DNA of 64,000 nucleotides, taken from positions 1-64,000 of the forward strand of contig NZ_JALIEC010000006.1 in the NCBI RefSeq assembly GCF_022867865.1, given 5' to 3'. The translations under genes were made by a program, and so were the position numbers. Of the stretch, positions 1 through 9,020 are shown one piece after another. The stretch's first letter is position 1, and each line of letters opens with the position of its first letter. A model generated the notes under the pieces. That model ran no database searches, was not told the origin of the DNA, and saw nothing but the letters and a program-made list of their open reading frames with translations. This DNA is from Phaeobacter sp. J2-8 (GTDB taxonomy: Bacteria; Pseudomonadota; Alphaproteobacteria; Rhodobacterales; Rhodobacteraceae).

Positions 1-2
1 TG

Positions 3-1043
3 ATGTTTGTGGGCCATACCGATACTGTGCATGTGCGGGGCTGGGCCGAAAACTGGCAGGGGCAACCGCAGGAAGATCCCTTTGCCGCGCCGGTGATCGC
101 GGGTGAAGTCTGGGGGCGTGGGGCCTGTGACCTCAAGGCCGGGATATGCGCGTCGCTGGCGGCGCTGCGGCTGTTGGATATGGCGGGGGTAACGCTTGCC
201 GGGACGGTCAGCTTTGCCTTTATCGGGGATGAAGAAAGCGGCGAGCCAGGCACAGGTGTCAGCGCCGGGGCCAAGGATCTGGTGCAACGGGTTGCCGCCG
301 GAGAGATCGCAAAACCCGATTTCGCGGTCTATGTCGAGCCAACGAAGCTGGAGGTCTACACCGCCCAGATCGGGTTTTTCATCGCAGATATCAAAGTGAC
401 CGGCAAATCGGCCTATTTCGGCACGCCCGAGGACGGGGTTGATGCGCTCAAGGCCACACATGCGATCCTGTCGGCGATCTGGGCCCATGGCGCAGAGCTG
501 ACAGCCGCGGGCGCGCATCCGCTGGTGGGGACGTCCGACATCCTTGTGACCGAAATCAAGGGCGGCGGATATATCGCGGTGCCGGGCGATTGTGGCCTGT
601 CGCTGATCCGCAAATTGCGCCCCGGCGAGACGCTTGATGATGCGGTGGCCGGGTTCGAAGCGGCGGTAAAGGCGGCACCGGTGTCCGAGGGCATCCGCAT
701 CGACATCAGCTATCCCGCCGGGCGCGACCACGTTTTTGGCGGCTCGCCGGTGGAAATTGATCCCGATCATCCCGGCGCGCGGGCGCTGGCGGATTGCGTG
801 GCCGAGGTGCGCGGCACACCCACCCCGATGAGCGGCGCGCCCTATTGGTCAGAGGCGCCGTTTCTGGTGAATGAAATTGGCTGTCCGGCGATCTATTGCG
901 CGCCGGGTGACATCAGCGTCGCGCATACGTTCCACGAACGGGTGAATGTCGACGAATACCTGGCCGCGATCCGCGCCTTTGCGCTTTTCATGGTGCGCTA
1001 TTGCGGCACCCAAGAGACGATCCCAACAGGAGAAAGCAAATGA
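3..1043 (+). CDS. M20-family metallopeptidase/deacetylase (5' end outside window)
   Basis: Amidohydrolase of the ArgE/DapE/CPG2 type, expected to cleave an N-acyl or peptide-like amide in the cytoplasm with two zinc ions. The visible 346 residues open directly on the metal motif GHTDTV (His5), followed by GRGACDLKAG (Asp43) and DEESG (Glu77-Glu78), the normal order of M20 ligands and catalytic glutamate. About 60-80 N-terminal residues of a usual M20 enzyme are missing, so the first in-window ATG is internal and the gene begins upstream. Its TGA overlaps the ATG of the next gene (ATGA), which makes it the leading visible member of the operon running to 6167. The substrate cannot be read from the sequence; the amino-sugar-like context suggests deacylation of an imported compound. 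Confidence 0.8.
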   Translation: MFVGHTDTVHVRGWAENWQGQPQEDPFAAPVIAGEVWGRGACDLKAGICASLAALRLLDMAGVTLAGTVSFAFIGDEESGEPGTGVSAGAKDLVQRVAAGEIAKPDFAVYVEPTKLEVYTAQIGFFIADIKVTGKSAYFGTPEDGVDALKATHAILSAIWAHGAELTAAGAHPLVGTSDILVTEIKGGGYIAVPGDCGLSLIRKLRPGETLDDAVAGFEAAVKAAPVSEGIRIDISYPAGRDHVFGGSPVEIDPDHPGARALADCVAEVRGTPTPMSGAPYWSEAPFLVNEIGCPAIYCAPGDISVAHTFHERVNVDEYLAAIRAFALFMVRYCGTQETIPTGESK

Positions 1044-2092
1044 AAAATATCATAAAAAACAATGTGTTTGGCGCGGTTCTGGCGCTGGCGGCGGTTCCTG
1101 CGATGGCAGAAACGGTTGGCCCCCAAGGCGAGGCGGCCACGCCGACGTCGGAAATTGTTGTGCCCGAAACCAGCGCCGAGGCGCTGCGGGCCGGCGGCTA
1201 TAAGGCGGCGCTGCTGTGGCATGATCAATCGGATTTCGTGAATGCGGTGACGGCCGGTGCGACCGATGAATTCGCCCGCTTCGGGATCGAGGTCGTGGCC
1301 ACCACCAGCGCCGGTTTCGACGCCGCCAAACAGCGCAGCGATATTGAAACCGCGATGGTGAAATCGCCCGATATCATCCTGTCCCTGCCGCTTGACCCGG
1401 TGACATCGGCGGCGGCGTTCCAAGAGGCCAAGGCCGATGGCGTGAAGCTGGTGTTCCTGTCGAACCTGCCAGCGGGGTATAGCCATCCCGATGATTACGC
1501 GGCGATTGTCACCGACGATCTGTTCCAGATGGGCAAACAGGCGGCGGATGCGCTGGCGGCGGCGATGGGCAATGCCGGGACCGTTGGCTGGATCTATCAC
1601 GATGCGGCCTATTATGTGACCAACCAGCGCGACAATGCGTTCAAGACCACGATTGAAAACGATTATCCCGATATTTCGATTGTCGCGGAACAGGGGATCA
1701 GCGATCCGGCCCGCGCCGAAGAGATTGCCAACGCCATGTTGCTGCGCAACCCCGATATTGGCGGCATCTATGTGACATGGGCCGGTCCCGCCGAAGGTGT
1801 GTTGGCCGCGCTGCGCGCCAATGGCAACAAGACCACCAAACTGGTGACGCTGGATCTGTCGGAGCCTGTGGCGCTGGACATGGTGCGCGGCGGCAATGTC
1901 GCGGCGCTGGTTGCCGACGAAGCCTATGAGCTGGGTCGTGCGATGGCGGCGGCCGGCATTCTGGATCTGCTGGACATGGATGTACCGGCCTTTGTCGTCG
2001 CCCCGGCGGTGACCGTGACCGCCGACAATGTGGCAGAGGGCTGGATGCAATCGCTGCATATCGACGCCCCGGCCAGCGTAACCAGCAATTAA
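1040..2092 (+). CDS. Periplasmic sugar-type ABC solute-binding protein (RbsB-like)
   Basis: Peripla_BP_4/RbsB-family binding protein, 350 residues, which captures a ligand in the periplasm for the permease and ATPase encoded next. I chose ATG 1040, inside the preceding stop codon and after GGAGAAAG, because it begins a normal signal peptide (MKNIIKNN, hydrophobic stretch, cleavage after AMA near residue 23). Family features are visible: a first domain opening with KAALLWHDQSDFVNAV, the SLPLDPV hinge region, and a second domain with IYVTWAGPAEG. Sugars, autoinducer-2 and polyols are typical ligands of the family; the neighbouring SIS and M20 genes suggest an amino-sugar derivative, which is inference. 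Confidence 0.85.
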   Translation: MKNIIKNNVFGAVLALAAVPAMAETVGPQGEAATPTSEIVVPETSAEALRAGGYKAALLWHDQSDFVNAVTAGATDEFARFGIEVVATTSAGFDAAKQRSDIETAMVKSPDIILSLPLDPVTSAAAFQEAKADGVKLVFLSNLPAGYSHPDDYAAIVTDDLFQMGKQAADALAAAMGNAGTVGWIYHDAAYYVTNQRDNAFKTTIENDYPDISIVAEQGISDPARAEEIANAMLLRNPDIGGIYVTWAGPAEGVLAALRANGNKTTKLVTLDLSEPVALDMVRGGNVAALVADEAYELGRAMAAAGILDLLDMDVPAFVVAPAVTVTADNVAEGWMQSLHIDAPASVTSN

Positions 2093-2205
2093 ATCGGGAT
2101 CGGTCCGGCGCAATCATCCCAGATCGTGCCGGGCCGGATCAATTGACGTGAAATCATTGGCACGGGGCGCAATCGCCGGTGCCGACCCAGAACACGGGTG
2201 TCCAA

Positions 2206-3168
2206 ATGTCCACTATGACCCTTCGGAAATTCGGCCTTGCCGGTTTGGATTTCAAACAGATGGTTGTCTATATCGGTTTCCTTGCGATCTTCTTGTTTTT
2301 CGCGGCGACGCTTTATGACGACGGTTTTCTGACCCAGCGCAATCTGACCAATATCGTGCTGCAAACCGCGCCGGCGACCATCATGGCGATCGGTCTGGTG
2401 TTTGCCCTGTCGGCGGGTGAGATCGACCTGAGTTTCGGTTCCATCGTGGCGGTTGCCGCGCTGTCGGCCGCTGTTGCGATGCAGAGTTTCGGGCTGGCGG
2501 TCGGGGTGATTGCCGGGCTGGGTGCGGGGGTGGCGATTGGCGCGCTGAACGGCGTTCTGGTGGCCTATCTCAAGCTGCCGTCGTTTCTGGTGACGCTGGC
2601 GACCATGGGGCTGTTTGCCGGGATTGCCCGGTCGATGACCGACCTGCGGTCGATCCCGGTGATGAACGAGACATTCACCGGTCTGTTTGGGTCGGGCAAA
2701 TTGTTTTCGATCCCGTCGCTGGTGATCTGGACGGTGATTGGCATCGGCATCGGGCATCTGGTCTATCGTCATACGAAATTCGGCGCGCATGTGCTGGCCA
2801 CTGGCGACAACCCACGTGCGGCACAGGTGTCCGGGATCAGCGTGGCACGGGTGCGGTTTTATGTGCTGACGATTTGCGGCGGCTGTGCCGGGTTGGCGGG
2901 TCTGCTCTATGCCGGGCGGTTGCAGGCGGCGAAATATACCCTGGGCGAAAGCGATCTGATGACGGTGATTGCTGCGGTGATTGTCGGGGGCACGCTGTTG
3001 AATGGCGGCAAGGGGTCGGTGATCGGGGCGCTGGTTGGCTCTCTTATGATGGGGATGCTGAACAACGGTCTGATCCTGATGAACCTGAAAGTGTCCGATC
3101 AGATGATCGTTCGGGGTTTGATTATTCTGTTGGCTGTTGCGGTCTCTCTCCGCGATGCCAACCGCTAA
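2206..3168 (+). CDS. ABC transporter permease, RbsC/BPD_transp_2 type
   Basis: Inner-membrane permease of the ribose/galactose type, 320 residues from ATG 2206, with roughly eight to ten hydrophobic segments. Recognisable family stretches are TIMAIGLVFALSAGEIDLS and the late loop VIVGGTLLNGGKGSVIGA. The start is uncertain: GTG at 2179 adds nine residues in frame and neither start has a convincing ribosome-binding site. It follows the binding protein after about 110 bases and precedes the PLP gene by 15 bases, so it is probably co-transcribed. It should pair with the binding protein at 1040 and the single-domain ATPase at 4392. Confidence 0.85.
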   Translation: MSTMTLRKFGLAGLDFKQMVVYIGFLAIFLFFAATLYDDGFLTQRNLTNIVLQTAPATIMAIGLVFALSAGEIDLSFGSIVAVAALSAAVAMQSFGLAVGVIAGLGAGVAIGALNGVLVAYLKLPSFLVTLATMGLFAGIARSMTDLRSIPVMNETFTGLFGSGKLFSIPSLVIWTVIGIGIGHLVYRHTKFGAHVLATGDNPRAAQVSGISVARVRFYVLTICGGCAGLAGLLYAGRLQAAKYTLGESDLMTVIAAVIVGGTLLNGGKGSVIGALVGSLMMGMLNNGLILMNLKVSDQMIVRGLIILLAVAVSLRDANR

Positions 3169-3183
3169 GCGAGGAGCGAATTC

Positions 3184-4395
3184 ATGTTTCTGGATGTTCT
3201 GATGCGCCGCAATCCGGGCTTTGTCGAAGCTGCGATGGCCCTGCATCAATCGGGGGCGATCCCGCCGAATTCCTATGTGCTGGATCTGGATGCGGTCGAG
3301 GCCAATGCGCGGATCTTTACCACCGAGGCGGCGAAACACGGGCTGAAAACCTTTGCCATGACCAAACAGGTCGGGCGCCATTCCGGGTTTTGTCAGGCGG
3401 TGATGCGCGGTGGGATTGATCGGTCGGTGGCGGTGGATATGGAATGCGCGATTGCCTGTCACCGGGCGGGGCTGAAAACCGGGCATTTGGGCCATCTGGT
3501 GCAAGTGCCGGGCGGGGATGCCGATTTCGCGGCGGCGCAATTGCAGCCTGATTACTGGACGGTGTTTTCCGATGACAAGGCGCGCGAGGCGGCAGAGGCG
3601 GCGGCGCGGGCCGGGCGGGTGCAGAACCTGTTGGCGCGGGTCCAGACCGAGGGCGACACGTTTTATCGCGGTCATGAAGGCGGGTTTGCCGCAAGCGATA
3701 TTTGCGCGGTGGCGGAGCGGATGGATGCGCTGGACGGCGGGCGGTTTGCCGGGATCACCACATTCCCGGCGCTGTTGTTCGATCTGGAACGGCGCAAGGT
3801 GAGGCCAACCCCGAACCTTACTACCCTTGCCACCACATCCGAGGCGCTGGCGGCGGCGGGGCGCGGTGACATTGAAATCAACGCGCCGGGCACCAATTCC
3901 ACCGTGCTTTTGTCGGCTCTGGCCGAGGCCGGGGCGACGCAATGTGAACCCGGCAATGCCCTGCATGGCACCACGCCCTTGCATGCGGTCGAGGATCTGC
4001 CGGAAGATCCGGCGGTGCTCTATCTGACCGAAGTGTCACATCACCATGGCGGCAATGCGTTTTGCTTTGGGGGCGGGCTGTATATTGATCCGGTGTTCCC
4101 GAAATACGAGGTGCGTGCGCTGGTGTCGTCAGAGCCGACAAGCGCGGCGACGGCGTTGGCCCCGGTCGAAATCCCGGATTATTCGGCAATCGACTATTAC
4201 GGCATGATCGACGCCACCGGGTCGGTCAAACCGAAAACCGGTGACACCGTGGTGTTCGGCTTTCGCGGTCAGGCCTTTGTCACCCGCGCCAATATCGTCG
4301 GGGTGTCGGGCGTTTCCACCGGTGCGCCCCGCGTCACAACCATTGAAAACATTTTCGGCCAGCGCGTCGATTGGCCAGAAAGGGCGCTGTCATGA
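3184..4395 (+). CDS. YhfX-like PLP-dependent enzyme (alanine-racemase fold III)
   Basis: A 403-residue protein resembling the YhfX branch of fold-type III PLP enzymes, relatives of alanine racemase and D-threonine aldolase. The expected beta-strand order is visible, beginning SYVLDLDAVEANARIF and then TFAMTKQVGRH, whose lysine is the likely PLP-anchoring residue. Later GTNSTVLLS and GNALHGTTPLHA fit phosphate and substrate loops. ATG 3184 follows GAGGAG at good spacing. The TGA overlaps the ATG of the ATPase gene. It sits inside a transporter operon, between permease and ATPase, which implies a role on the imported compound. The reaction of YhfX proteins is, as far as I know, not established; racemisation or epimerisation of an amino compound is only a guess. 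Confidence 0.8.
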   Translation: MFLDVLMRRNPGFVEAAMALHQSGAIPPNSYVLDLDAVEANARIFTTEAAKHGLKTFAMTKQVGRHSGFCQAVMRGGIDRSVAVDMECAIACHRAGLKTGHLGHLVQVPGGDADFAAAQLQPDYWTVFSDDKAREAAEAAARAGRVQNLLARVQTEGDTFYRGHEGGFAASDICAVAERMDALDGGRFAGITTFPALLFDLERRKVRPTPNLTTLATTSEALAAAGRGDIEINAPGTNSTVLLSALAEAGATQCEPGNALHGTTPLHAVEDLPEDPAVLYLTEVSHHHGGNAFCFGGGLYIDPVFPKYEVRALVSSEPTSAATALAPVEIPDYSAIDYYGMIDATGSVKPKTGDTVVFGFRGQAFVTRANIVGVSGVSTGAPRVTTIENIFGQRVDWPERALS

Positions 4396-5132
4396 CTGCT
4401 GAAGCTGAGGTTCTGTCGTTAAAGAATATTCACATGGCCTTTGGCGGGGTGGTGGCGATTCAGGATTTTTCGCTGGATCTGCGGGCGGGGGAAATCGTCG
4501 CGCTTGTCGGGGACAATGGCGCCGGTAAATCCACCCTGATCAAGATTGTGTCGGGGGTTTATACGCCGACCTCGGGCACGATCCGGCTGGGCGGGGAAAC
4601 CACCAGTTTTGCCGACGCCAGTTCAGCCCGCAGCAAGGGCATCGAAGTGGTCTATCAGGATCTGGCGCTGGCCGATCAACAGCCGGTCTACATGAACATG
4701 TTTCTGGGCCGTGAATTGACCAAACCGCCCTTTGGTCTGCTGGACAAGGCGCGGATGCGGCAAGAATCGCAAACGCTGGTTGATGAGCTGGATGTGCGCA
4801 TTCCATCGGCCAGTTCGACCATTCGCGACCTCAGCGGTGGCCAGCGTCAGGGCATCGCAATTGCCCGCGCCACCCATTGGGCGAGCAAGCTGATCCTGCT
4901 GGATGAACCCACCGCCGCGCTTGGCGTGGCCGAAACCGCGCGGGTCGAGGAATTGATTGCCAATCTCAAGGCCAAGAACCTTGCTATCCTGATTATCAGC
5001 CATAGTCTGGATCAGGTGTTCAAACTGTCGGATCGCATCTGTGTGCTGCGCCGCGGGGAACAGATCGGCATTCGCGAAACCGCCAAGACCGACAAGAATG
5101 AAATCGTCTCTATGATCACCGGAGTTGCCTGA
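4392..5132 (+). CDS. ABC transporter ATPase, sugar-type single NBD
   Basis: Cytoplasmic ATPase of the RbsA/FrcA group, but with one nucleotide-binding domain (246 residues) rather than the double domain of RbsA. Walker A is GDNGAGKST, the signature is LSGGQRQGIAIARA, Walker B is LILLDEPTAALG, and the switch is IISHSLDQ. ATG 4392 overlaps the previous stop (ATGA); an upstream in-frame TTG at 4371 lies inside the YhfX-like gene and is rejected. It presumably acts as a homodimer with the permease at 2206. The SIS gene begins one base after its stop. Confidence 0.88.
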   Translation: MTAEAEVLSLKNIHMAFGGVVAIQDFSLDLRAGEIVALVGDNGAGKSTLIKIVSGVYTPTSGTIRLGGETTSFADASSARSKGIEVVYQDLALADQQPVYMNMFLGRELTKPPFGLLDKARMRQESQTLVDELDVRIPSASSTIRDLSGGQRQGIAIARATHWASKLILLDEPTAALGVAETARVEELIANLKAKNLAILIISHSLDQVFKLSDRICVLRRGEQIGIRETAKTDKNEIVSMITGVA

Positions 5133-5133
5133 T

Positions 5134-6167
5134 ATGAACCGTGAAATCCAAACCATCATGGCGCGTGAGATCCATGAGATCCCGGATGTTCTGGCGCGCC
5201 AGATTGTTGAGGGGCTTGACCTTTACCTGACGGCCGGGCGCGAAGCGGCGGCGACACATCCACGTGGGTTTGTCACCTGTGCGCGCGGCACGTCGGACCA
5301 TGCGGCGACATTTTTCAAATATGTGATGGAGATTTCCACCGGTCTGCCGGTGGCGTCGATCGGGCCCTCGGTGGCCTCGGTCTATGATACGCCGTTGAAA
5401 TTGGAGGATTTCATCTGTGTCGCGATTTCGCAATCTGGCGGCAGCCCGGATTTGGTCGCCCTGCAACAGGCGGCCAGCCGGGGCGGGGCAAGGACGCTGG
5501 CCATCGTGAATGTCACCGACAGCCCGGTCGGGGCCGGGGCCGACAGCGTTCTGCCGATATTGGCCGGGCCGGAAAAGGCGGTTGCGGCGACCAAATCCTT
5601 TGTCGGATCGTTGTTTGCCATTCTGGGCTTTGTGGCCGGGTTCACCGGGGACAAGGCGCTGGAAGGCGCATTGCGGGCCTTTCCCGAGACGGCGCGGGGC
5701 GCGCTGGATTGCGATTGGACGGTGGCGGAATTGGCGCTGGCGCGGGCCGGATCGGTGTTCACCGTCGGACGCGGGCCGGGATTGGCCATCGCGGCGGAAT
5801 TGCGCTGAAATTGAAAGAGACCTGTCGCATTCACGCCGAGGTGTTTTCCTCGGCTGAGGTGCTGCATGGGCCGGTGGTGCTGGCGGATCGGAAATTCGCG
5901 GCGCTGGTGTTTGATCCGGCGGATGCATCGACGCAATCGGTCACGGCGGCGGCACAGGCGATGCGCGACAAGGGGGCCACGGCGCTGACCATTTCGGCGG
6001 ATGGGAAGGAAACCACCGCCCTGCCGGTGCCTGGGGTGGGGCATCCGCTGTTGATGCCGCTGGTCCAGATCATCGCGTTTTACCGGTTTACCGAAACGCT
6101 GGCGCGCCATCTTGGGGAAAATGCCGATGCGCCGGCGGGATTGAACAAGGTGACAGAGACGATCTGA
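5134..6167 (+). pseudogene. SIS-domain amino-sugar isomerase (GlmS C-terminal/NagB-II type), frameshifted
   Basis: Double-SIS protein of the glucosamine-6-phosphate deaminase (NagB-II)/GlmS isomerase family, about 344 residues if repaired. Frame 1 runs from ATG 5134 through CARGTSDHAA, ISQSGGSPDL and AGPEKAVAATKSF, then meets TGA at 5806 just after GRGPGLAIAAE. A different frame continues the same domain at once with IALKLKE, HAEVFSSAEVLHGP and the C-terminus at 6167. The family consensus at this point is roughly GRG...A.E.ALKLKE, so one missing base at about 5798-5799 (GAATTG for GAAATTG) accounts for the break. Whether this is a real null or a sequencing error is open. As the last gene of the operon it suggests an aminated sugar phosphate as intermediate. 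Confidence 0.82.
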
Positions 6168-6196
6168 GCCCGTTTTGGCCAAACGTCGCCCGGTAA

Positions 6197-6226
6197 CCCC
6201 GCCCCCGCCAGGGGGGGGCGGGTTTT
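6197..6226. terminator. Rho-independent terminator between convergent operons
   Basis: A nine-pair stem (CCCGCCCCC at 6198-6206 with GGGGGCGGG at 6214-6222) is followed by TTTT. It lies between the SIS gene stop (6167, plus strand) and the permease stop (6231, minus strand). The T run serves the plus strand; the minus strand lacks an equivalent tract. Confidence 0.75.
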
Positions 6227-6230
6227 GATC

Positions 6231-7067
6231 TTAGCTGTCTGGGTCCAACAGATCGCGCAGCCAGTCACCCACCAGGCTCATCGACAGGGTGATCAGGAAA
6301 ATCGCCGCCCCCGGCACCACCGCAATCCACCACGCCAGCAACAGATGGTCGCGGCCGGATCCCAGCATTTCGCCCAGGCTGGTCAGGGGCGGCTGAATGC
6401 CCAATCCCAGAAAGCTGAGCGAGGTTTCCAGCAGGATGGTTGAGGGGAAGTTGAGGCTGATCTGAATGATCAGGATATTGGCGACATTGGGCAGGATATG
6501 CCGGCCATGGATGCGCCAGGCGCTTGCGCCGGTGGCCTCTAGCGCCTGCACATAGGTTTCGGTGCGCGCCGACAGGACCGCGCCCCGGATCAACCGGGCA
6601 TAGGTTTCCCAACCGGCAATCCCCACCAGCGCGACAAACAGCCAGAGCGCATTGCCAAACAGCGCCAGCGCCGCAAGCACCAAGATCTGAAACGGCAGGG
6701 CGGCCTGGGCATCGACCAGCGCCATGATCACACCGCTTGTGACGCGGTTTTGCTGTGCCGCGACAAAGCCAAGGAAGGTGCCGATCACCGCCCCGATCAG
6801 CGTGCCCAAAAGCGCGACGCCAAGGCTCATCCGGGTGGCGAACAACATGCGGCTGAAAATGTCGCGGCCCAGCGCATCGGTGCCCAGCGGATAGGTCCAA
6901 TCCCCGCCAAGAAAGACCGGTGGCGCGAGGCGCTGCATCAGGTTTTGTGCGGCCGGATCATGTGGCGCAATCCAGCCCGCGAACAGCCCGCCCAGCACAA
7001 AGACCGCGAGACAGGCCAGCGACAGGCGCACCACAAAGGGGGTGGATCGTAGCGAGGTTTCAGCCAT
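6231..7067 (-). CDS. Dipeptide/oligopeptide-type ABC permease (DppC-like)
   Basis: Inner-membrane permease, 278 residues, of the DppC/OppC/NikC class. It has an N-terminal membrane segment followed by IAPHDP and YPLGTDALGRDIFSRMLFATR, the standard DppC signature, then the EAA-type loop EATGASAWRIHGRHILPN. I chose ATG 7067, which overlaps the end of the DppB-like gene by eight bases, over an upstream in-frame start at 7112 that would intrude further. It is the last gene of a minus-strand operon with the order binding protein, two ATPases, two permeases. Confidence 0.88.
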   Translation of the reverse strand: MAETSLRSTPFVVRLSLACLAVFVLGGLFAGWIAPHDPAAQNLMQRLAPPVFLGGDWTYPLGTDALGRDIFSRMLFATRMSLGVALLGTLIGAVIGTFLGFVAAQQNRVTSGVIMALVDAQAALPFQILVLAALALFGNALWLFVALVGIAGWETYARLIRGAVLSARTETYVQALEATGASAWRIHGRHILPNVANILIIQISLNFPSTILLETSLSFLGLGIQPPLTSLGEMLGSGRDHLLLAWWIAVVPGAAIFLITLSMSLVGDWLRDLLDPDS

Positions 7068-7995
7068 TGTCGTCTGCCTTTGCATCGCGCTGGCGTGGGT
7101 CGAGCCAGCCATAGAGCAGATCCACCATCAGGTTGGCGATCACCATGGTGCAGGTGACCAGAACGACGATGGCCTGCACGATGGCCAGTTCCCGTGCGGT
7201 GACCGAATTGACCAGCAACCGCCCGACGCCGGGCCAGGCAAACACCGTTTCCACAACCACCGATCCGGCAATCATGTCGCCCAGACGGAAGCCCAAAATC
7301 GTCACCACCGGAATGGCCGCATTCGGCAGCGCGTGGCGGCGCAGGCGTGCGCCCGGCAAGAGCCCCTTGGCGCGGGCGGTGCGCATATAGGGGCGGTTCA
7401 TCACCTCAAGCATGGCGGAGCGGGTAAAGCGTGCGATGCTGCCCGCGCCCGAGGTGCCAAGGGTGATCACCGGCATGATATAATGCGCAAGACTGCCCGC
7501 GCCCGAGCTGGGCAGGATCTGCCAGGTCATGGTGAACAACAGCAGCATCAGAATGCCAAGAAAGAAGTTGGGCAGCGCAAAACCCAGCACCGCCAACCCC
7601 ATGGCAAAGCGGTCAATCGCGCTGTTGCGGTGCCGGGCCGCCAGAATGCCCAGCGGCACCCCAAGGATCAGACTGAAGACAAAGGCCGACAACCCGAGAT
7701 AGAGCGTTGCGGGAATGCGTTCCATCACCACGGCAAAGGCATCACGGCCATCGCGGTATGAAATCCCCCAGTTGCCCTGCCACAACCCGGTGAAATAATT
7801 GATATATTGCTGCCAGATCGGCTGATCAAAGCCATAGAGCCGGGTGTAATAGGCGATCATTTCCGGCGTGGCTTCGTCGCCCAGCAACGCATCCAGCGGA
7901 TCGCCGGACAGGCGCAGCATGATAAACACGAATGTCAGCACGCCCCAGATCGTCAACACGCCCCGGAACAGGCGGTTCAACAGCAAGCGCATCAT
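7060..7995 (-). CDS. Dipeptide/oligopeptide-type ABC permease (DppB-like)
   Basis: Partner permease, 311 residues. The start LLLNRLFRGVLTIWGVLTFV, the early RLSGDP, the middle EAA-like region MRTARAKGLLPGARLRRHALPN and the final VDLLYGWLDPRQR are characteristic of DppB/OppB. Two adjacent ATGs (7995 and 7992) overlap the stop codon of the upstream ATPase gene, indicating translational coupling. About six membrane segments are expected. It forms the channel with the DppC-like protein. Confidence 0.88.
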   Translation of the reverse strand: MMRLLLNRLFRGVLTIWGVLTFVFIMLRLSGDPLDALLGDEATPEMIAYYTRLYGFDQPIWQQYINYFTGLWQGNWGISYRDGRDAFAVVMERIPATLYLGLSAFVFSLILGVPLGILAARHRNSAIDRFAMGLAVLGFALPNFFLGILMLLLFTMTWQILPSSGAGSLAHYIMPVITLGTSGAGSIARFTRSAMLEVMNRPYMRTARAKGLLPGARLRRHALPNAAIPVVTILGFRLGDMIAGSVVVETVFAWPGVGRLLVNSVTARELAIVQAIVVLVTCTMVIANLMVDLLYGWLDPRQRDAKADDNG

Positions 7996-9020
7996 TGTGC
8001 TGCCCCTTTTGGGTTCGGGAAATGACAGGCGGTGCGGTGGCCGGGGCGGGCGTCATCCATGTCTTGCAGGACTGGCATCTTTTGCAGGCACAGGGCCTGT
8101 CGGTGGGGGCATCGCGCGGCAAAGGCACAGCCGCCAGCAACAGCGCCCAGTATTGCCAGCTGTGCTACGGACGGTGCTGCGGGTGGCATCGGGGTGGGCA
8201 ACTGGCGCGGGCGGCGGCGGGTCGGATCGGCGATCGGCACCGCGTCAATCAACATCCGGGTATAGGGATGGCGCGGCGCGGCAAACAGCGTGGCAACATT
8301 GGCCTCTTCGACCACCCGACCGGCAAACAGCACGGCCACCCGATGCACGAAACTGCGCACCATCGACAGATCGTGACTGACCACCAACATGGCCATGCCG
8401 TGATCGCGATGCAGGTCGGCCAGAAGCGCGGTGATCTGGGCGCCGACACTGACATCCAGCGCCGAAATCGGCTCGTCACACAACAGGAACCGGGGCGACA
8501 GCATCAGCGCGCGGGCAATGACCACCCGCTGTTTCTGGCCGCCGCTCAGGGCATTGGGGAACCGGGTGAACACCGAGGGGCGCAGGCCCACACGCGCCAG
8601 CATCTCTTGGGCGCGGCGCTGGCGGTCGGCGGCGGTGCCTTCGGCAAAAATATCCAGCGGCTCTGTGACTTGATCCAGAATGCGTTTGCGCGGGTCCAAC
8701 GCGCCATGAGGATCCTGAAACACCACCTGCAATTGCCGCCGCAACTGTCGCCATGCGGGATCGGCGCGCTGGGGCATCGGGTGACCATCGACCAGGACCT
8801 GACCTGTGTCGGGGCGTTCCAACCCCAGCATCAGCCGTCCGATGGTGCTTTTGCCCGAGCCGCTTTCGCCGATCAGGCCAAGAATCTCGCCCGGTGCAAC
8901 CGAGAGATTGACCGCGCTGACCGCGTGCTGATGGCTGCGCGGGCCCAAGGGCCAGCGGCGCGGTCCCGGATAGCGGCGACAGAGGTTTCGGGCCTCAAGG
9001 ATGGGTGCGGCACCGGTCAT
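7992..9020 (-). CDS. Oligopeptide-type ABC ATPase (DppF/OppF-like)
   Basis: Second ATPase of the importer, 342 residues from ATG 9020, which overlaps the preceding TGA (ATGA). Walker A is GESGSGKST, the signature is LSGGQKQRVVIARAL, Walker B is FLLCDEPISALD. The C-terminal PYTRMLIDAVP and the cysteine-containing CAFAARCPHRQALC segment are the oligo_HPY region of DppD/F proteins, whose cysteines bind a 4Fe-4S cluster in characterised relatives. A longer reading to 9098 is rejected because it would run into the neighbouring gene. Confidence 0.88.
   Translation of the reverse strand: MTGAAPILEARNLCRRYPGPRRWPLGPRSHQHAVSAVNLSVAPGEILGLIGESGSGKSTIGRLMLGLERPDTGQVLVDGHPMPQRADPAWRQLRRQLQVVFQDPHGALDPRKRILDQVTEPLDIFAEGTAADRQRRAQEMLARVGLRPSVFTRFPNALSGGQKQRVVIARALMLSPRFLLCDEPISALDVSVGAQITALLADLHRDHGMAMLVVSHDLSMVRSFVHRVAVLFAGRVVEEANVATLFAAPRHPYTRMLIDAVPIADPTRRRPRQLPTPMPPAAPSVAQLAILGAVAGGCAFAARCPHRQALCLQKMPVLQDMDDARPGHRTACHFPNPKGAAQ

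Noticed and set aside
2089-3984. Minus-strand open frame of about 631 codons opposite the RbsC-type permease and YhfX-like gene
   Set aside because: His/Arg/Gln-rich composition typical of antisense frames in GC-rich DNA; the plus strand encodes recognisable proteins.
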